A stretch of 8,258 nucleotides of DNA, taken from assembly GCA_002167365.1 (NCBI GenBank), contig NHCU01000052.1, positions 1-8,258 on the forward strand. The letters run 5' to 3'. This document shows, piece by piece, positions 1 to 6,479 of this stretch. The notes under the pieces were generated by a model. That model was not told the DNA's origin, did no database searches, and was given only the letters and a program-made list of their open reading frames with translations. A program made the translations under genes and the position numbers. The DNA comes from Betaproteobacteria bacterium TMED41. Its GTDB lineage: Bacteria > Pseudomonadota > Gammaproteobacteria > Burkholderiales > Burkholderiaceae_A. Every line of letters starts with the position of its first letter. Position 1 is the first letter of the stretch.

Positions 1-1260
1 ATTCAAGTAGAGGTTGGTCCATTATCAGCGTCAAAACAAGAAAAAATAGTTGAAGAAATTAAAAAGTCAGTTAGTGAAGTTCCGAATCACCCAGGTTCTA
101 TGCCTTATCCTGGATTTAATTTTGGTATTAACACTTTTTTATCAGAAAGAATTGAGGAAACAGTCTCCGGTTATGTTGCAGATTTTGTAGTTGAGATTAT
201 TGGTCTGGAATTGGCAAACATTGATAAAGATGCAAAAAATATAGCTCAACTAATGGAGACTTTACCTTATTTTGAAAACATTAAAATTGTTACTCCTCTT
301 GAAGCTCCTCTGATAAAGGTTTCATTGAAACACGAAAAAATTTCTGAAAGAGGGCTTAACTCTGAAGAAATAAATAAAATTTTTGAAACAATTTTTCGAG
401 GTGTTAATATTTCAGAAATCATCGATGGTGAAAGAAAAATTCCTATCACTATAGTTGCAAACAAATCTCTTAAATCAAATATAAATCAAATAAAAAATTT
501 AAATTTTGTGTCTAAAAATGGGGTCAATTTTAAAATTTCCGACATCGCAAATATAGAATATGATACTGGTAAATCAAAAATTTTAAGAAGTGATGGAAAA
601 AGATTACAAGTAATAACTGCTGACGTTAAAAATATTAGCCTTAATGTTTTGGAAGATGAATTCAAAAAAACAGTAAGGCAAAAAATTAAATTATCCCCAA
701 ATAATTATTTGGCATACTCGGGAAATACCACTGCAACGAATACTACAATAAATAATCTATTTATTAGCAGTCTTATCGCATTTTCAGGTGTGATTTTGTT
801 ATTGAAATTCGCATTAAAAACCACCAAAAATTTAATAATAGTTCTTTTAAACCTCCCATTTTGTCTAATTGGTGGGGTAACTGCAGTTTTTATTTCTGGC
901 GGTTGGTTATCAGTCGGAGCTATGGTTGGATTTGTAACACTCTTTGGAATTACCATAAGAAATTCGATAATGTTGGTATCTCACTTCCAATATTTAGTAG
1001 AAATTGAAAAACTTCCTTGGAATTTCAATACTGCACTTCAGGGAGCGTCTGAAAGACTTCCATCAATTCTTATGACGGCAATAGTGACTGGTTTGGGCTT
1101 ACTGCCACTGGTAATTGGAAGCGGTGAACCCGGAAGGGAGATAGAAGGACCAATGGCGAGTATAATAGTGAGTGGGCTGATTACTTCAACAATTCTCAAT
1201 CTACTAATTTTTCCGAGCTTATTACTTCGTTACGGAGACTTTTCATATAAAAATGCTTAG
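1..1260 (+). CDS. RND efflux permease, CusA/CzcA-like (HME) type, C-terminal half (5' truncated by window edge)
   Basis: Inner-membrane pump subunit of a tripartite efflux system driven by the proton gradient; HME-type members export metal ions, but the substrate here cannot be read. The frame is open from base 1 to the TAG at 1260, giving 419 residues, under half of the usual ~1,030, so the first methionine (base 100) is internal and the gene starts outside the window. Roughly the first 230 residues are the periplasmic porter/docking half, including the family-like stretch GERKIPITIV and an IADIxxV-like strand (KISDIANIEY). Five membrane helices follow (TM8-12). The motif GFVTLFGITIRNSIML in TM10 and GEPGREIEGPMA before TM12 are typical of the CusA/CzcA branch rather than AcrB-type drug pumps. 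The periplasmic part is very AT-rich (about 29% GC over bases 61-660, against about 44% in the next gene). Partner adaptor and outer-membrane genes would lie upstream. Family sure, substrate unknown. Confidence 0.9.
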   Translation: MQVEVGPLSASKQEKIVEEIKKSVSEVPNHPGSMPYPGFNFGINTFLSERIEETVSGYVADFVVEIIGLELANIDKDAKNIAQLMETLPYFENIKIVTPLEAPLIKVSLKHEKISERGLNSEEINKIFETIFRGVNISEIIDGERKIPITIVANKSLKSNINQIKNLNFVSKNGVNFKISDIANIEYDTGKSKILRSDGKRLQVITADVKNISLNVLEDEFKKTVRQKIKLSPNNYLAYSGNTTATNTTINNLFISSLIAFSGVILLLKFALKTTKNLIIVLLNLPFCLIGGVTAVFISGGWLSVGAMVGFVTLFGITIRNSIMLVSHFQYLVEIEKLPWNFNTALQGASERLPSILMTAIVTGLGLLPLVIGSGEPGREIEGPMASIIVSGLITSTILNLLIFPSLLLRYGDFSYKNA

Positions 1261-1309
1261 CTAAATTATTCTTGAGGACAATTTCAAATATCTTTGTTCG
1301 CAAATTGGC

Positions 1310-1338
1310 TTGACGTAAAAAAATATGTGATACATACT
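1310..1338 (+). promoter_or_regulatory. Candidate sigma-70-type promoter for the peptidase-bactofilin operon
   Basis: TTGACG at 1310-1315 matches the -35 consensus in five of six bases. CATACT at 1333-1338 matches the -10 consensus in four of six, with the ideal 17-base spacer. The predicted start is near 1345, leaving a leader of about 109 bases before the peptidase ATG. A second TATAAA at 1419-1424 lies closer to the gene but has no good -35 element. The call rests on consensus matching in AT-rich DNA, so it is tentative. Confidence 0.4.
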
Positions 1339-1344
1339 TCAACC

Positions 1345-1358
1345 AATACTTAAGTATT
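1345..1358. repeat. 14-bp perfect palindrome AATACTTAAGTATT at the predicted transcription start
   Basis: AATACTTAAGTATT equals its own reverse complement over all 14 bases. It begins six bases after the proposed -10 element, where a dimeric repressor would be expected to bind. A second inverted pair, CTAATTA-TT-TAATTAG, follows at 1363-1378. A perfect 14-mer palindrome is uncommon but not extraordinary in DNA this AT-rich (about one or two expected per 8 kb by my rough estimate). Position is the main argument for function. Confidence 0.35.
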
Positions 1359-1453
1359 AATTCTAATTATTTAATTAGTTGAGTGTTAAACTCTTAACTT
1401 TAGATAATTTGTTACGATTATAAATATAAATGTAATTTTAATTGGTAAAGTAA

Positions 1454-2305
1454 ATGCAACTAATACTCATAACCAGATCTGACAAATCTCATATTTCTAT
1501 AAAACTCGTTGGTTGGAGACTGTGGATTGCCGTTTGTCTGGTCGCTTCTATTTTGTTACTAGTCATGAGATTTGGGATGACTCTCAATGCCGAGAGCGGT
1601 AGTTTGACAGAGTCAGTTGTTGAGTGGTGGAAACTAAGCAGAGAGGATTCCTTGGCAAAGGAATTAGGCAGCCTCAAAGCCAAAGTAGACCTCTTGGAAT
1701 CAACATTATCAGTTATCGAAGGTGACGCATCTGGACGCCCTGCTGGAGACTACCCAAAAGAACGTGCTCCACGAATGGAAGAGTTAGAGATTAGAGTCCA
1801 AAAAATTTCTCTTGCTATGAAAGATATAATGGATGACAAGCAAAAGATTTTTGAACGGATCTCTACTGGTCCTGCGGCGCATCCAATTTCGAATTTTGCT
1901 CGGATTTCTTCTGGTTTTGGTATGCGACGTGACCCCTTTAGCAAAAGAAAAGCATTTCACAGAGGAGTTGATTTTATCGCTAAATCTGGCACGCCGGTTT
2001 ATGCTATAGGTGATGGTGTAGTGGAAGTAATCGGTAGAATGGGAGGCTATGGAAATCTAGTTGAAATTCGTCACAGTCCACAGCTCAAAAGTGCATATGC
2101 TCATCTTCAGGGAATCGAAGTAGTTGCTGGAATGCCAGTTAGAGCCGGTCAAAGAATTGCTAGGGTTGGTTCAACTGGTAAGTCAACTGGTTCTCACCTT
2201 CATTTTGAATTAATACTTAATAAACGTCCAATTAATCCTAGACCCTTTCTTGCTAGAGTCAGAAAATCTGAAAAAGTAGCTAAAATTAAAGTATCTAACA
2301 AATAG
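1454..2305 (+). CDS. Membrane-anchored M23 (LytM/lysostaphin-like) metallopeptidase
   Basis: Predicted zinc endopeptidase or peptidoglycan-binding LytM protein facing the periplasm, remodelling cell-wall cross-links. A short cytoplasmic N-terminus is followed by one membrane helix (about residues 22-40), a charged, probably coiled-coil stalk (about 60-135) and a C-terminal M23 domain (about 148-266). The zinc and catalytic residues look complete: H169 and D173 in HRGVD, H217 in YAHL, and H248/H250 in SHLHFE. It should therefore be enzymatically active, unlike degenerate EnvC/NlpD-type activators. ATG at 1454 is secure because a stop codon (TAA 1451-1453) immediately precedes it in frame; the ribosome site is weak (GGTAAAG). 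It is first in an operon with the coiled-coil protein (24-base gap) and bactofilin. M23 peptidases next to bactofilins set cell shape in Helicobacter (Csd1/CcmA), so a shape role is likely here. Exact bond specificity is unknown. Confidence 0.93.
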   Translation: MQLILITRSDKSHISIKLVGWRLWIAVCLVASILLLVMRFGMTLNAESGSLTESVVEWWKLSREDSLAKELGSLKAKVDLLESTLSVIEGDASGRPAGDYPKERAPRMEELEIRVQKISLAMKDIMDDKQKIFERISTGPAAHPISNFARISSGFGMRRDPFSKRKAFHRGVDFIAKSGTPVYAIGDGVVEVIGRMGGYGNLVEIRHSPQLKSAYAHLQGIEVVAGMPVRAGQRIARVGSTGKSTGSHLHFELILNKRPINPRPFLARVRKSEKVAKIKVSNK

Positions 2306-2329
2306 TGGCGTCGATTTTAACTAACAAAA

Positions 2330-3022
2330 ATGTTGCAGCCACAAAAAAACCCCCTTATTGATGAACCCCTGATTGCAGCCTCTGCAGGTACTTTCAGGAG
2401 AGTTAAAACCACCTATTGGGTTCTACTCGGAATTATCAGCATAATTGTTCTTACATGGGTGTGGCTTTTAAAATCATTTGGTGAGGAGGTTTATACTGAG
2501 GCTTGGTGGAGGTTGAGTATATCAAGAATCGCCGACTGGCAATTCCAGAAAAATGTCGGTTTAGAACAGTCCAGCCAACTCAGTGAAAATGTAAAAAATC
2601 TTGCTTCACAAAAAGCCGAAATGCAAGAGAGAATTCAAACTTTAGAAAAACTTGTTCAAGCAACACAATCCAATGGATATTTAAGACAATTTTCTGCCGT
2701 GAGACTTGCGGGAGAAAGTGGGGTTAAATATGAGCTGTTAGTTGGGAATCCAAGTCCGGGTGTTGTTAAAGACAAAAAAGCGGTTATCAGGGTCATTATC
2801 AGAGGGGTCGACAATCTTGATCCATTAAGTCCTGAAAAAGCTATATCTGAGTCAATCAAAAGATTCAGAGTAGCTCAACACAAAATAAAGGTTCCAGAAG
2901 TAGCTGAGGCCATTAAAGGCAGATTGGAGTCTTCTGTTTCCAACTTTATTATAGCAACGATTCTTCCTTTTGATGATGTCTCCAAATCAGAAGTAATAAT
3001 TGTTCCTATATCAATTCAGTAA
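2330..3022 (+). CDS. One-pass membrane protein with coiled coil and beta-rich C-terminal domain (DUF6776-like)
   Basis: Function unknown. The 230-residue protein has a polar N-terminus, one membrane helix (about residues 28-50), a helical, probably coiled-coil segment (about 75-115, with several Leu/Gln/Glu heptad-like repeats) and a C-terminal region of alternating hydrophobic strands (about 120-230). Size, order of parts and location between an M23 peptidase and a bactofilin resemble the DUF6776 proteins of beta- and gammaproteobacteria; this is from memory of architecture, not an alignment. ATG at 2330 is the first start after an in-frame stop (2318-2320). No clear Shine-Dalgarno is visible, so translation may be coupled to the peptidase 24 bases upstream. 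The bactofilin starts 12 bases after its stop. The context suggests a periplasmic linker or regulator between the peptidase and the bactofilin scaffold, which is inference. Confidence 0.75.
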   Translation: MLQPQKNPLIDEPLIAASAGTFRRVKTTYWVLLGIISIIVLTWVWLLKSFGEEVYTEAWWRLSISRIADWQFQKNVGLEQSSQLSENVKNLASQKAEMQERIQTLEKLVQATQSNGYLRQFSAVRLAGESGVKYELLVGNPSPGVVKDKKAVIRVIIRGVDNLDPLSPEKAISESIKRFRVAQHKIKVPEVAEAIKGRLESSVSNFIIATILPFDDVSKSEVIIVPISIQ

Positions 3023-3034
3023 AAAGGGTTAAAA

Positions 3035-3553
3035 ATGTTTTTCGGTAAAAATACACAAAAAGCGATTTCTACAGAAACTTTAGCAACGTTAATGGATACT
3101 TCTGTCAAAATTGAGGGCAATTTTTTCTTTGATAAAAGCGCCAGACTAGATGGAGTAATTATTGGAAATATCAGGGGACCAAACACGAAAAGTGGAGTCC
3201 TAATAATAGGACCAAAAGCTCAAATTGATGGAGACATATCCTGTCACAGCGTGGTTGTTTTAGGTGCTGTGTTTGGAAATATTGAAGCAGATCACCTTGA
3301 GGTAAGAGCTGGAGCAAAAATCAACGGGGACGTATTGTACTCTATTATTGAGGTCCACCAAGGCTCAAACATCAATGGCAGAATGGTGCTCAAAAATAGT
3401 GATAAGTCCTTGATTCCTGAAAACGAATCAAATGCAAAAAAAAAGGTTTTGGTTGATCATTCAGATTTAAAACAAACTGTATTTCCCAAGAAAAATCCGA
3501 CTTCGACAACACAGGAGAGAAAAAAGAACATTACAGAACAACCCCTAAGTTAA
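3035..3553 (+). CDS. Bactofilin (polymer-forming cytoskeletal protein)
   Basis: Bactofilins self-assemble without nucleotide into filaments on the inner face of the membrane and position cell-wall enzymes. The 172-residue protein has the expected layout. A short hydrophobic N-terminal tip (MFFGK) can serve as a membrane-targeting tail. A right-handed beta-helix core spans about residues 24-120, with repeating G-x-I/V turns (VKIEGNF, ARLDGVIIGNIRG, AQIDGDI, AKINGDV, SNINGRM). A polar, lysine-rich tail of about 50 residues is probably disordered. ATG 3035 is the first start after the upstream stop in the same frame, with AAGGG six bases ahead. It closes the operon with the M23 peptidase, the classic bactofilin partner. 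A run of nine adenines in the tail (3436-3444) is a possible slippage site. Family assignment is firm; the filament's cellular job is inferred. Confidence 0.93.
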   Translation: MFFGKNTQKAISTETLATLMDTSVKIEGNFFFDKSARLDGVIIGNIRGPNTKSGVLIIGPKAQIDGDISCHSVVVLGAVFGNIEADHLEVRAGAKINGDVLYSIIEVHQGSNINGRMVLKNSDKSLIPENESNAKKKVLVDHSDLKQTVFPKKNPTSTTQERKKNITEQPLS

Positions 3554-3569
3554 AGTAAGTTTTTTTAGC
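3554..3569. other. Convergent operon junction with no visible hairpin terminator
   Basis: Only 16 bases separate the bactofilin stop from the end of the small minus-strand gene. A seven-T run (3560-3566) follows the bactofilin stop, and another (3573-3579) lies just inside the small gene, which would suit plus-strand termination. I find no stable GC-containing hairpin directly before either run, so an intrinsic terminator is not supported. Confidence 0.3.
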
Positions 3570-3713
3570 TCATTTTTTTATTAGCCCAATAATAGCCAAA
3601 CCAAGGCCAAATAACAAAAAAACACTTAAATCGACTAGCCTAAGCTCAAAAATGTAAATACTTAAAAAAGATGTTAATAAGCTTAGTGAGAGAAAATGAT
3701 TAAATTTTTTCAT
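3570..3713 (-). CDS. Small two-helix membrane protein, 47 residues, overlapping the amidase stop
   Basis: I do not recognise this protein. On the minus strand, ATG at 3713-3711 overlaps the amidase TGA (3712-3710) in the four-base ATGA arrangement typical of translational coupling, and a 47-residue frame runs to TGA at 3572-3570. It begins MKKFNH and ends LIKK, with two hydrophobic stretches (about residues 7-22 and 29-44) separated by a short charged turn (ELRLVD). This suits a hairpin with both ends in the cytoplasm. It fills almost all the space between the amidase and the convergent bactofilin gene, whose end is 16 bases away. T-rich DNA easily encodes Phe/Leu by chance, so the frame could be spurious. 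The start-stop overlap, lysines at both ends and tight fit argue for a real gene. An accessory membrane peptide of the TRAP/amidase operon is possible but unproven. Confidence 0.45.
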   Translation of the reverse strand: MKKFNHFLSLSLLTSFLSIYIFELRLVDLSVFLLFGLGLAIIGLIKK

Positions 3714-5059
3714 AATGTATTTCTTTGTGTTTGACCAAAGTTGTTAACTAGCCATCTTGCAGTTCGGAGTAATCTAGCATCATCATTCGGGCGACCAACT
3801 AGTTGGATACCGAAAGGCATTGAATTATCAAGATTAAACATTGGCAAATTTATCATTGGAAAACCAGATAATGACCACATAGTCGACAAACATCTATCTG
3901 TAGTGATTTTTTGATTCAACAAAGGGGCTACAGAAGGAGTTGAAGGAGTAATTATTGCATCAAAATGTTCAAAAAAATCATTGAAGGCAAGACTAATTTT
4001 TTCTCTATTGCCCAATGCTTTTAAATAGTCATAGCCGGTTATTTTTTTCCCATTTCTAATCTTTCTCTTGATGCCAGGACTTAACAAAGATTTATGATTT
4101 TCATATTCATTTGACAGATTTGAAGACAATTCAACATCATAAATTATTTTAAAAATATTTTCTGAGGTTAAAACTAATTTTGGCAAATCTATTTCAGTGA
4201 GATGGGCTGACATTTTTTTACATAAAGTTTTCATTGTCTTTTGAATACTTTTATCTAACTTGGTAATTGAGGGTGTTTTGGCATACAAAAATTTAGGGTC
4301 AAACGGAGGGTCATGTGAAAGTATTTGAAAAAATTTTTTTCCACAAGCAAAACCTGAGCTATCAGAGTCTAATCCATCATCCCCACTAACAACCTCCATC
4401 ACATATCCAATATCCTCAATGCTTCGCGAAAAAAAACCAATCGAATCGAATGTAGTGCTTTTAGTCATCAATCCCGTTCTTGGCACCAAGCCATTTGTCG
4501 GTTTAAAACCATAAACCCCACAATAAGAGGCACTCGTTATAATTGAGCCATCGTTTTGGCTAGCAACACTCAGTGGGACTAAGCCAGCTGCGACAGAGGC
4601 AGCAGCACCACTGGCAGATCCTCCTGGGCTTCTGTTTTGATTATGAGGATTCAGGGTTATGGTTGGTTCACTGTCTGAAAACTCAGTTAGATTGGTTTTG
4701 CCAAAAATAACAGCGCCTTCATTTCGGAGCCTTAGCACTACGGTTGCATCTTTAGATAGTTGTTGCCCTTTGTAAATTTTCGAACCCTGTTCTGTAAAAA
4801 AGTCGGATGTAGAAATATTGTCGCTGACGGCAATGGGAACCCCATATAATTTACCCAGATAACAACCGTCTTGTTTGTTTTGATCCAATGATTTTGCCTG
4901 ATCCAGAATGTATTCTTTACGAACTTCTGTAAATGCATGAATTCCTTGGTTTACAACTCCTACTCTGGCTATCAAACAATCAGTAAGACTCTTGACAGAT
5001 GTCTTCCCATCAATCACTGAATTGACTAAATTAATTACTGTGAATTCACTATCAATCAA
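3710..5059 (-). CDS. Amidase-signature family protein lacking the catalytic lysine
   Basis: Amidase-signature enzymes hydrolyse amides with a Ser-cisSer-Lys triad in the cytoplasm. This 449-residue protein is close to family length. Conserved parts include LYGVPIAV (71-78), FGKTNLTEF (119-127), the glycine/serine signature PGGSASGAAA (145-154), nucleophile region NDGSI (169-173) and CGVYGFKPT (180-188). The cis-serine is S148 and the nucleophile S172, 24 residues apart as in malonamidase E2 and FAAH. The triad lysine, normally in a VKD motif 69 residues before the cis-serine (malonamidase E2 spacing), is S79 here (VSDN, codon AGC at 4825-4823). The usual GGS before the nucleophile is also altered to DGS. 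No in-frame ATG precedes residue 198, so I accept TTG at 5059, six bases after AGGG; GTG at residue 15 is an alternative. It lies 8 bases after dctM. It may be inactive, altered in chemistry or a binding protein; family certain, activity not. Confidence 0.88.
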   Translation of the reverse strand: MIDSEFTVINLVNSVIDGKTSVKSLTDCLIARVGVVNQGIHAFTEVRKEYILDQAKSLDQNKQDGCYLGKLYGVPIAVSDNISTSDFFTEQGSKIYKGQQLSKDATVVLRLRNEGAVIFGKTNLTEFSDSEPTITLNPHNQNRSPGGSASGAAASVAAGLVPLSVASQNDGSIITSASYCGVYGFKPTNGLVPRTGLMTKSTTFDSIGFFSRSIEDIGYVMEVVSGDDGLDSDSSGFACGKKFFQILSHDPPFDPKFLYAKTPSITKLDKSIQKTMKTLCKKMSAHLTEIDLPKLVLTSENIFKIIYDVELSSNLSNEYENHKSLLSPGIKRKIRNGKKITGYDYLKALGNREKISLAFNDFFEHFDAIITPSTPSVAPLLNQKITTDRCLSTMWSLSGFPMINLPMFNLDNSMPFGIQLVGRPNDDARLLRTARWLVNNFGQTQRNTL

Positions 5060-5067
5060 TTTAAACC

Positions 5068-6474
5068 CTAGTTAAAGAAATCAGGATTTATAACATTAGG
5101 GTCACTTGGATCAATTTTTATCTCTTCCAAACCTGATGAATAGAAATATTCTGGCAACCAGGTAACCACTCTTGGCTCTAAATAAACAATCACCAACGAC
5201 AAAATTACCATTCCCAAAAATGGGAAACAACCCTTAAAAATTGTCCAGAGTTCTAAACCTTTTGGTGCAACTCCCTTCAAATAGTAAGCAGACATAGCCA
5301 TAGGTGGAGTTAAAAAAGAAGTTTGCAAATTAATTGCTATTAAGATTCCAAAAAGGATTGGATCAACATCAAAATAACTGAGCAAGGGTAAAAAAATTGG
5401 TACAAAAATTATTATTATTTCTGACCACTCAAGAGGCCAACCAAGAATAAAAATAATTAACTGAGTTAATAATAAAAACTGAATTGTGGACAAGTTCATA
5501 CCTAGCATAAAGTCCTTTATTACATGCTCACCTCCAAGATAGGAAAAAACAGAAGCAAAAGTCCAAGAGCCAACAAACAAAAAACAAACCATAGCTGTTG
5601 TTTTGGCAGTTAGGTAAACCGACTCTTTGAGTCTGATCCATGTGAAAGCACCGTATAAAATAGATAACAAGATTCCACCTAAGGCGCCCATTGCGGCGGC
5701 TTCACTAGGAGTAGCAAGTCCAAATAAAATCGAACCCAAAACTGCAAAAATTAAAATGGCTAATGGGAAAAAAGATTTAGTTAACAACAAAATAGTTTCT
5801 AATAGAGAATGCTTGTCGCTGCCCTGTAATTTTGGTGCCAATGAAGGATTAAGTGAAACTCTTAACACAACATACCCAAGATACAACGTTGCCAGAACAA
5901 GACCAGGTCCAATCGCAGCCGCATAAAGCTTAACTACAGAAATTCCTGCAGTCGCAGCATAAACTATGAGCATTATCGAAGGAGGAATTAAAATTCCAAG
6001 GGTTCCACCAGCAGTAATCACACCTGAGGCTAATTTTTGATCATATCCAGCTTTCAACATTGCAGGTAATGCAAGTAAACCCATGAGAGTTACAACTGCA
6101 CCAACTATTCCTGTTGCAGTTGCAAATAACGTACAGGTAATCAAAGCTGCAACTGCCATCGAACCAGGCAAGTGCCTTAGACCAATTTGCAGGCTATAAA
6201 ATAATTGATCTAGTATATTTGCTCTTTCTATTATATACCCCATAAAAAGAAACAAAGGGACCGAGATCAGAACATCATTACTCATAACACTAAAGGTATT
6301 TTGGACAAATAAATAAAAAATTTTATTTTGAAAAATTGCTTGAGCAGGATCAAAGTAAGCATAGAATCCAAAACCGATTCCAACAGCCATCAAGGTAAAA
6401 GCGATTGGAAAGCCCAAAAAAATAAAAACAATAAAAATACCCAGCATGAATATAGCTAAGATTGGATCACTCAC
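5068..6474 (-). CDS. dctM: TRAP transporter large permease subunit (DctM)
   Basis: Ion-coupled membrane channel of a tripartite ATP-independent periplasmic transporter, moving substrate delivered by the binding protein across the inner membrane, usually with sodium. The 468 residues are almost entirely hydrophobic helices, at slightly more than usual length. Family motifs: LGFPIAF near the N-terminus (20-26), FATATGIVGA (117-126), ASGVITAGGTLGILIPPSIM (149-168), GLATPSEAAAMGA (252-264) and NLQTSFLTPPMAMSAYYLKG (382-401). The polar tail after about residue 445 (DPSDPN, ending DFFN) is probably cytoplasmic or disordered. The start is GTG at 6474, with GAGGG about ten bases ahead inside the end of dctQ; ATG at residue 10 (6447) is the alternative but has no ribosome site. 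It follows dctQ by 5 bases and precedes the amidase-like gene by 8, so one transcript is very likely. Confidence 0.95.
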   Translation of the reverse strand: MSDPILAIFMLGIFIVFIFLGFPIAFTLMAVGIGFGFYAYFDPAQAIFQNKIFYLFVQNTFSVMSNDVLISVPLFLFMGYIIERANILDQLFYSLQIGLRHLPGSMAVAALITCTLFATATGIVGAVVTLMGLLALPAMLKAGYDQKLASGVITAGGTLGILIPPSIMLIVYAATAGISVVKLYAAAIGPGLVLATLYLGYVVLRVSLNPSLAPKLQGSDKHSLLETILLLTKSFFPLAILIFAVLGSILFGLATPSEAAAMGALGGILLSILYGAFTWIRLKESVYLTAKTTAMVCFLFVGSWTFASVFSYLGGEHVIKDFMLGMNLSTIQFLLLTQLIIFILGWPLEWSEIIIIFVPIFLPLLSYFDVDPILFGILIAINLQTSFLTPPMAMSAYYLKGVAPKGLELWTIFKGCFPFLGMVILSLVIVYLEPRVVTWLPEYFYSSGLEEIKIDPSDPNVINPDFFN

Positions 6475-6479
6475 CTAAA

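Larger units (their letters stand above)
1261..1453. other. Intergenic region between the RND gene and the peptidase operon
   Basis: This 193-base non-coding gap is the only place on the plus strand with room for a promoter. It holds a -35/-10 pair, a perfect palindrome at the predicted start site and two weaker AT-rich inverted repeats (arms CTAATTA/TAATTAG at 1363-1378 and GTTAA/TTAAC at 1385-1398). I see no GC-rich hairpin followed by a T-run after the RND stop codon, so termination of that transcript is not explained by a visible intrinsic terminator. Confidence 0.6.

Noticed and set aside
705..956. 83-residue antisense frame opposite the RND membrane helices
   Set aside because: It is explained by the codon pattern of hydrophobic helices on the other strand.
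100..1260. Reading the RND fragment as a complete 386-residue gene starting at ATG 100
   Set aside because: The same frame is open back to base 1 with family-like sequence, and the protein lacks the first half of any RND permease. It is a gene cut by the window edge.
1419..1424. TATAAA as the main -10 box of the peptidase operon
   Set aside because: No acceptable -35 hexamer lies 16-18 bases upstream. The TTGACG/CATACT pair upstream is better spaced.
3560..3579. T-runs after the bactofilin gene as an intrinsic terminator
   Set aside because: No GC-containing stem is found immediately upstream of either run on the plus strand, and the minus strand lacks a T-run after the small gene.
4738..4938. 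66-residue frame on the minus strand inside the amidase-like gene
   Set aside because: It is a shifted-frame shadow over the conserved N-terminal part of the amidase; no ribosome site or recognisable motif.
3710..5059. Calling the amidase-like gene a pseudogene because of the missing lysine
   Set aside because: The frame is intact at full family length with the other signature motifs kept, so a single active-site replacement does not show decay.
5627..5926. 99-residue open frame on the plus strand
   Set aside because: It lies entirely antisense within dctM, whose motifs are clear, and has low-complexity basic/alanine composition with no domain features.
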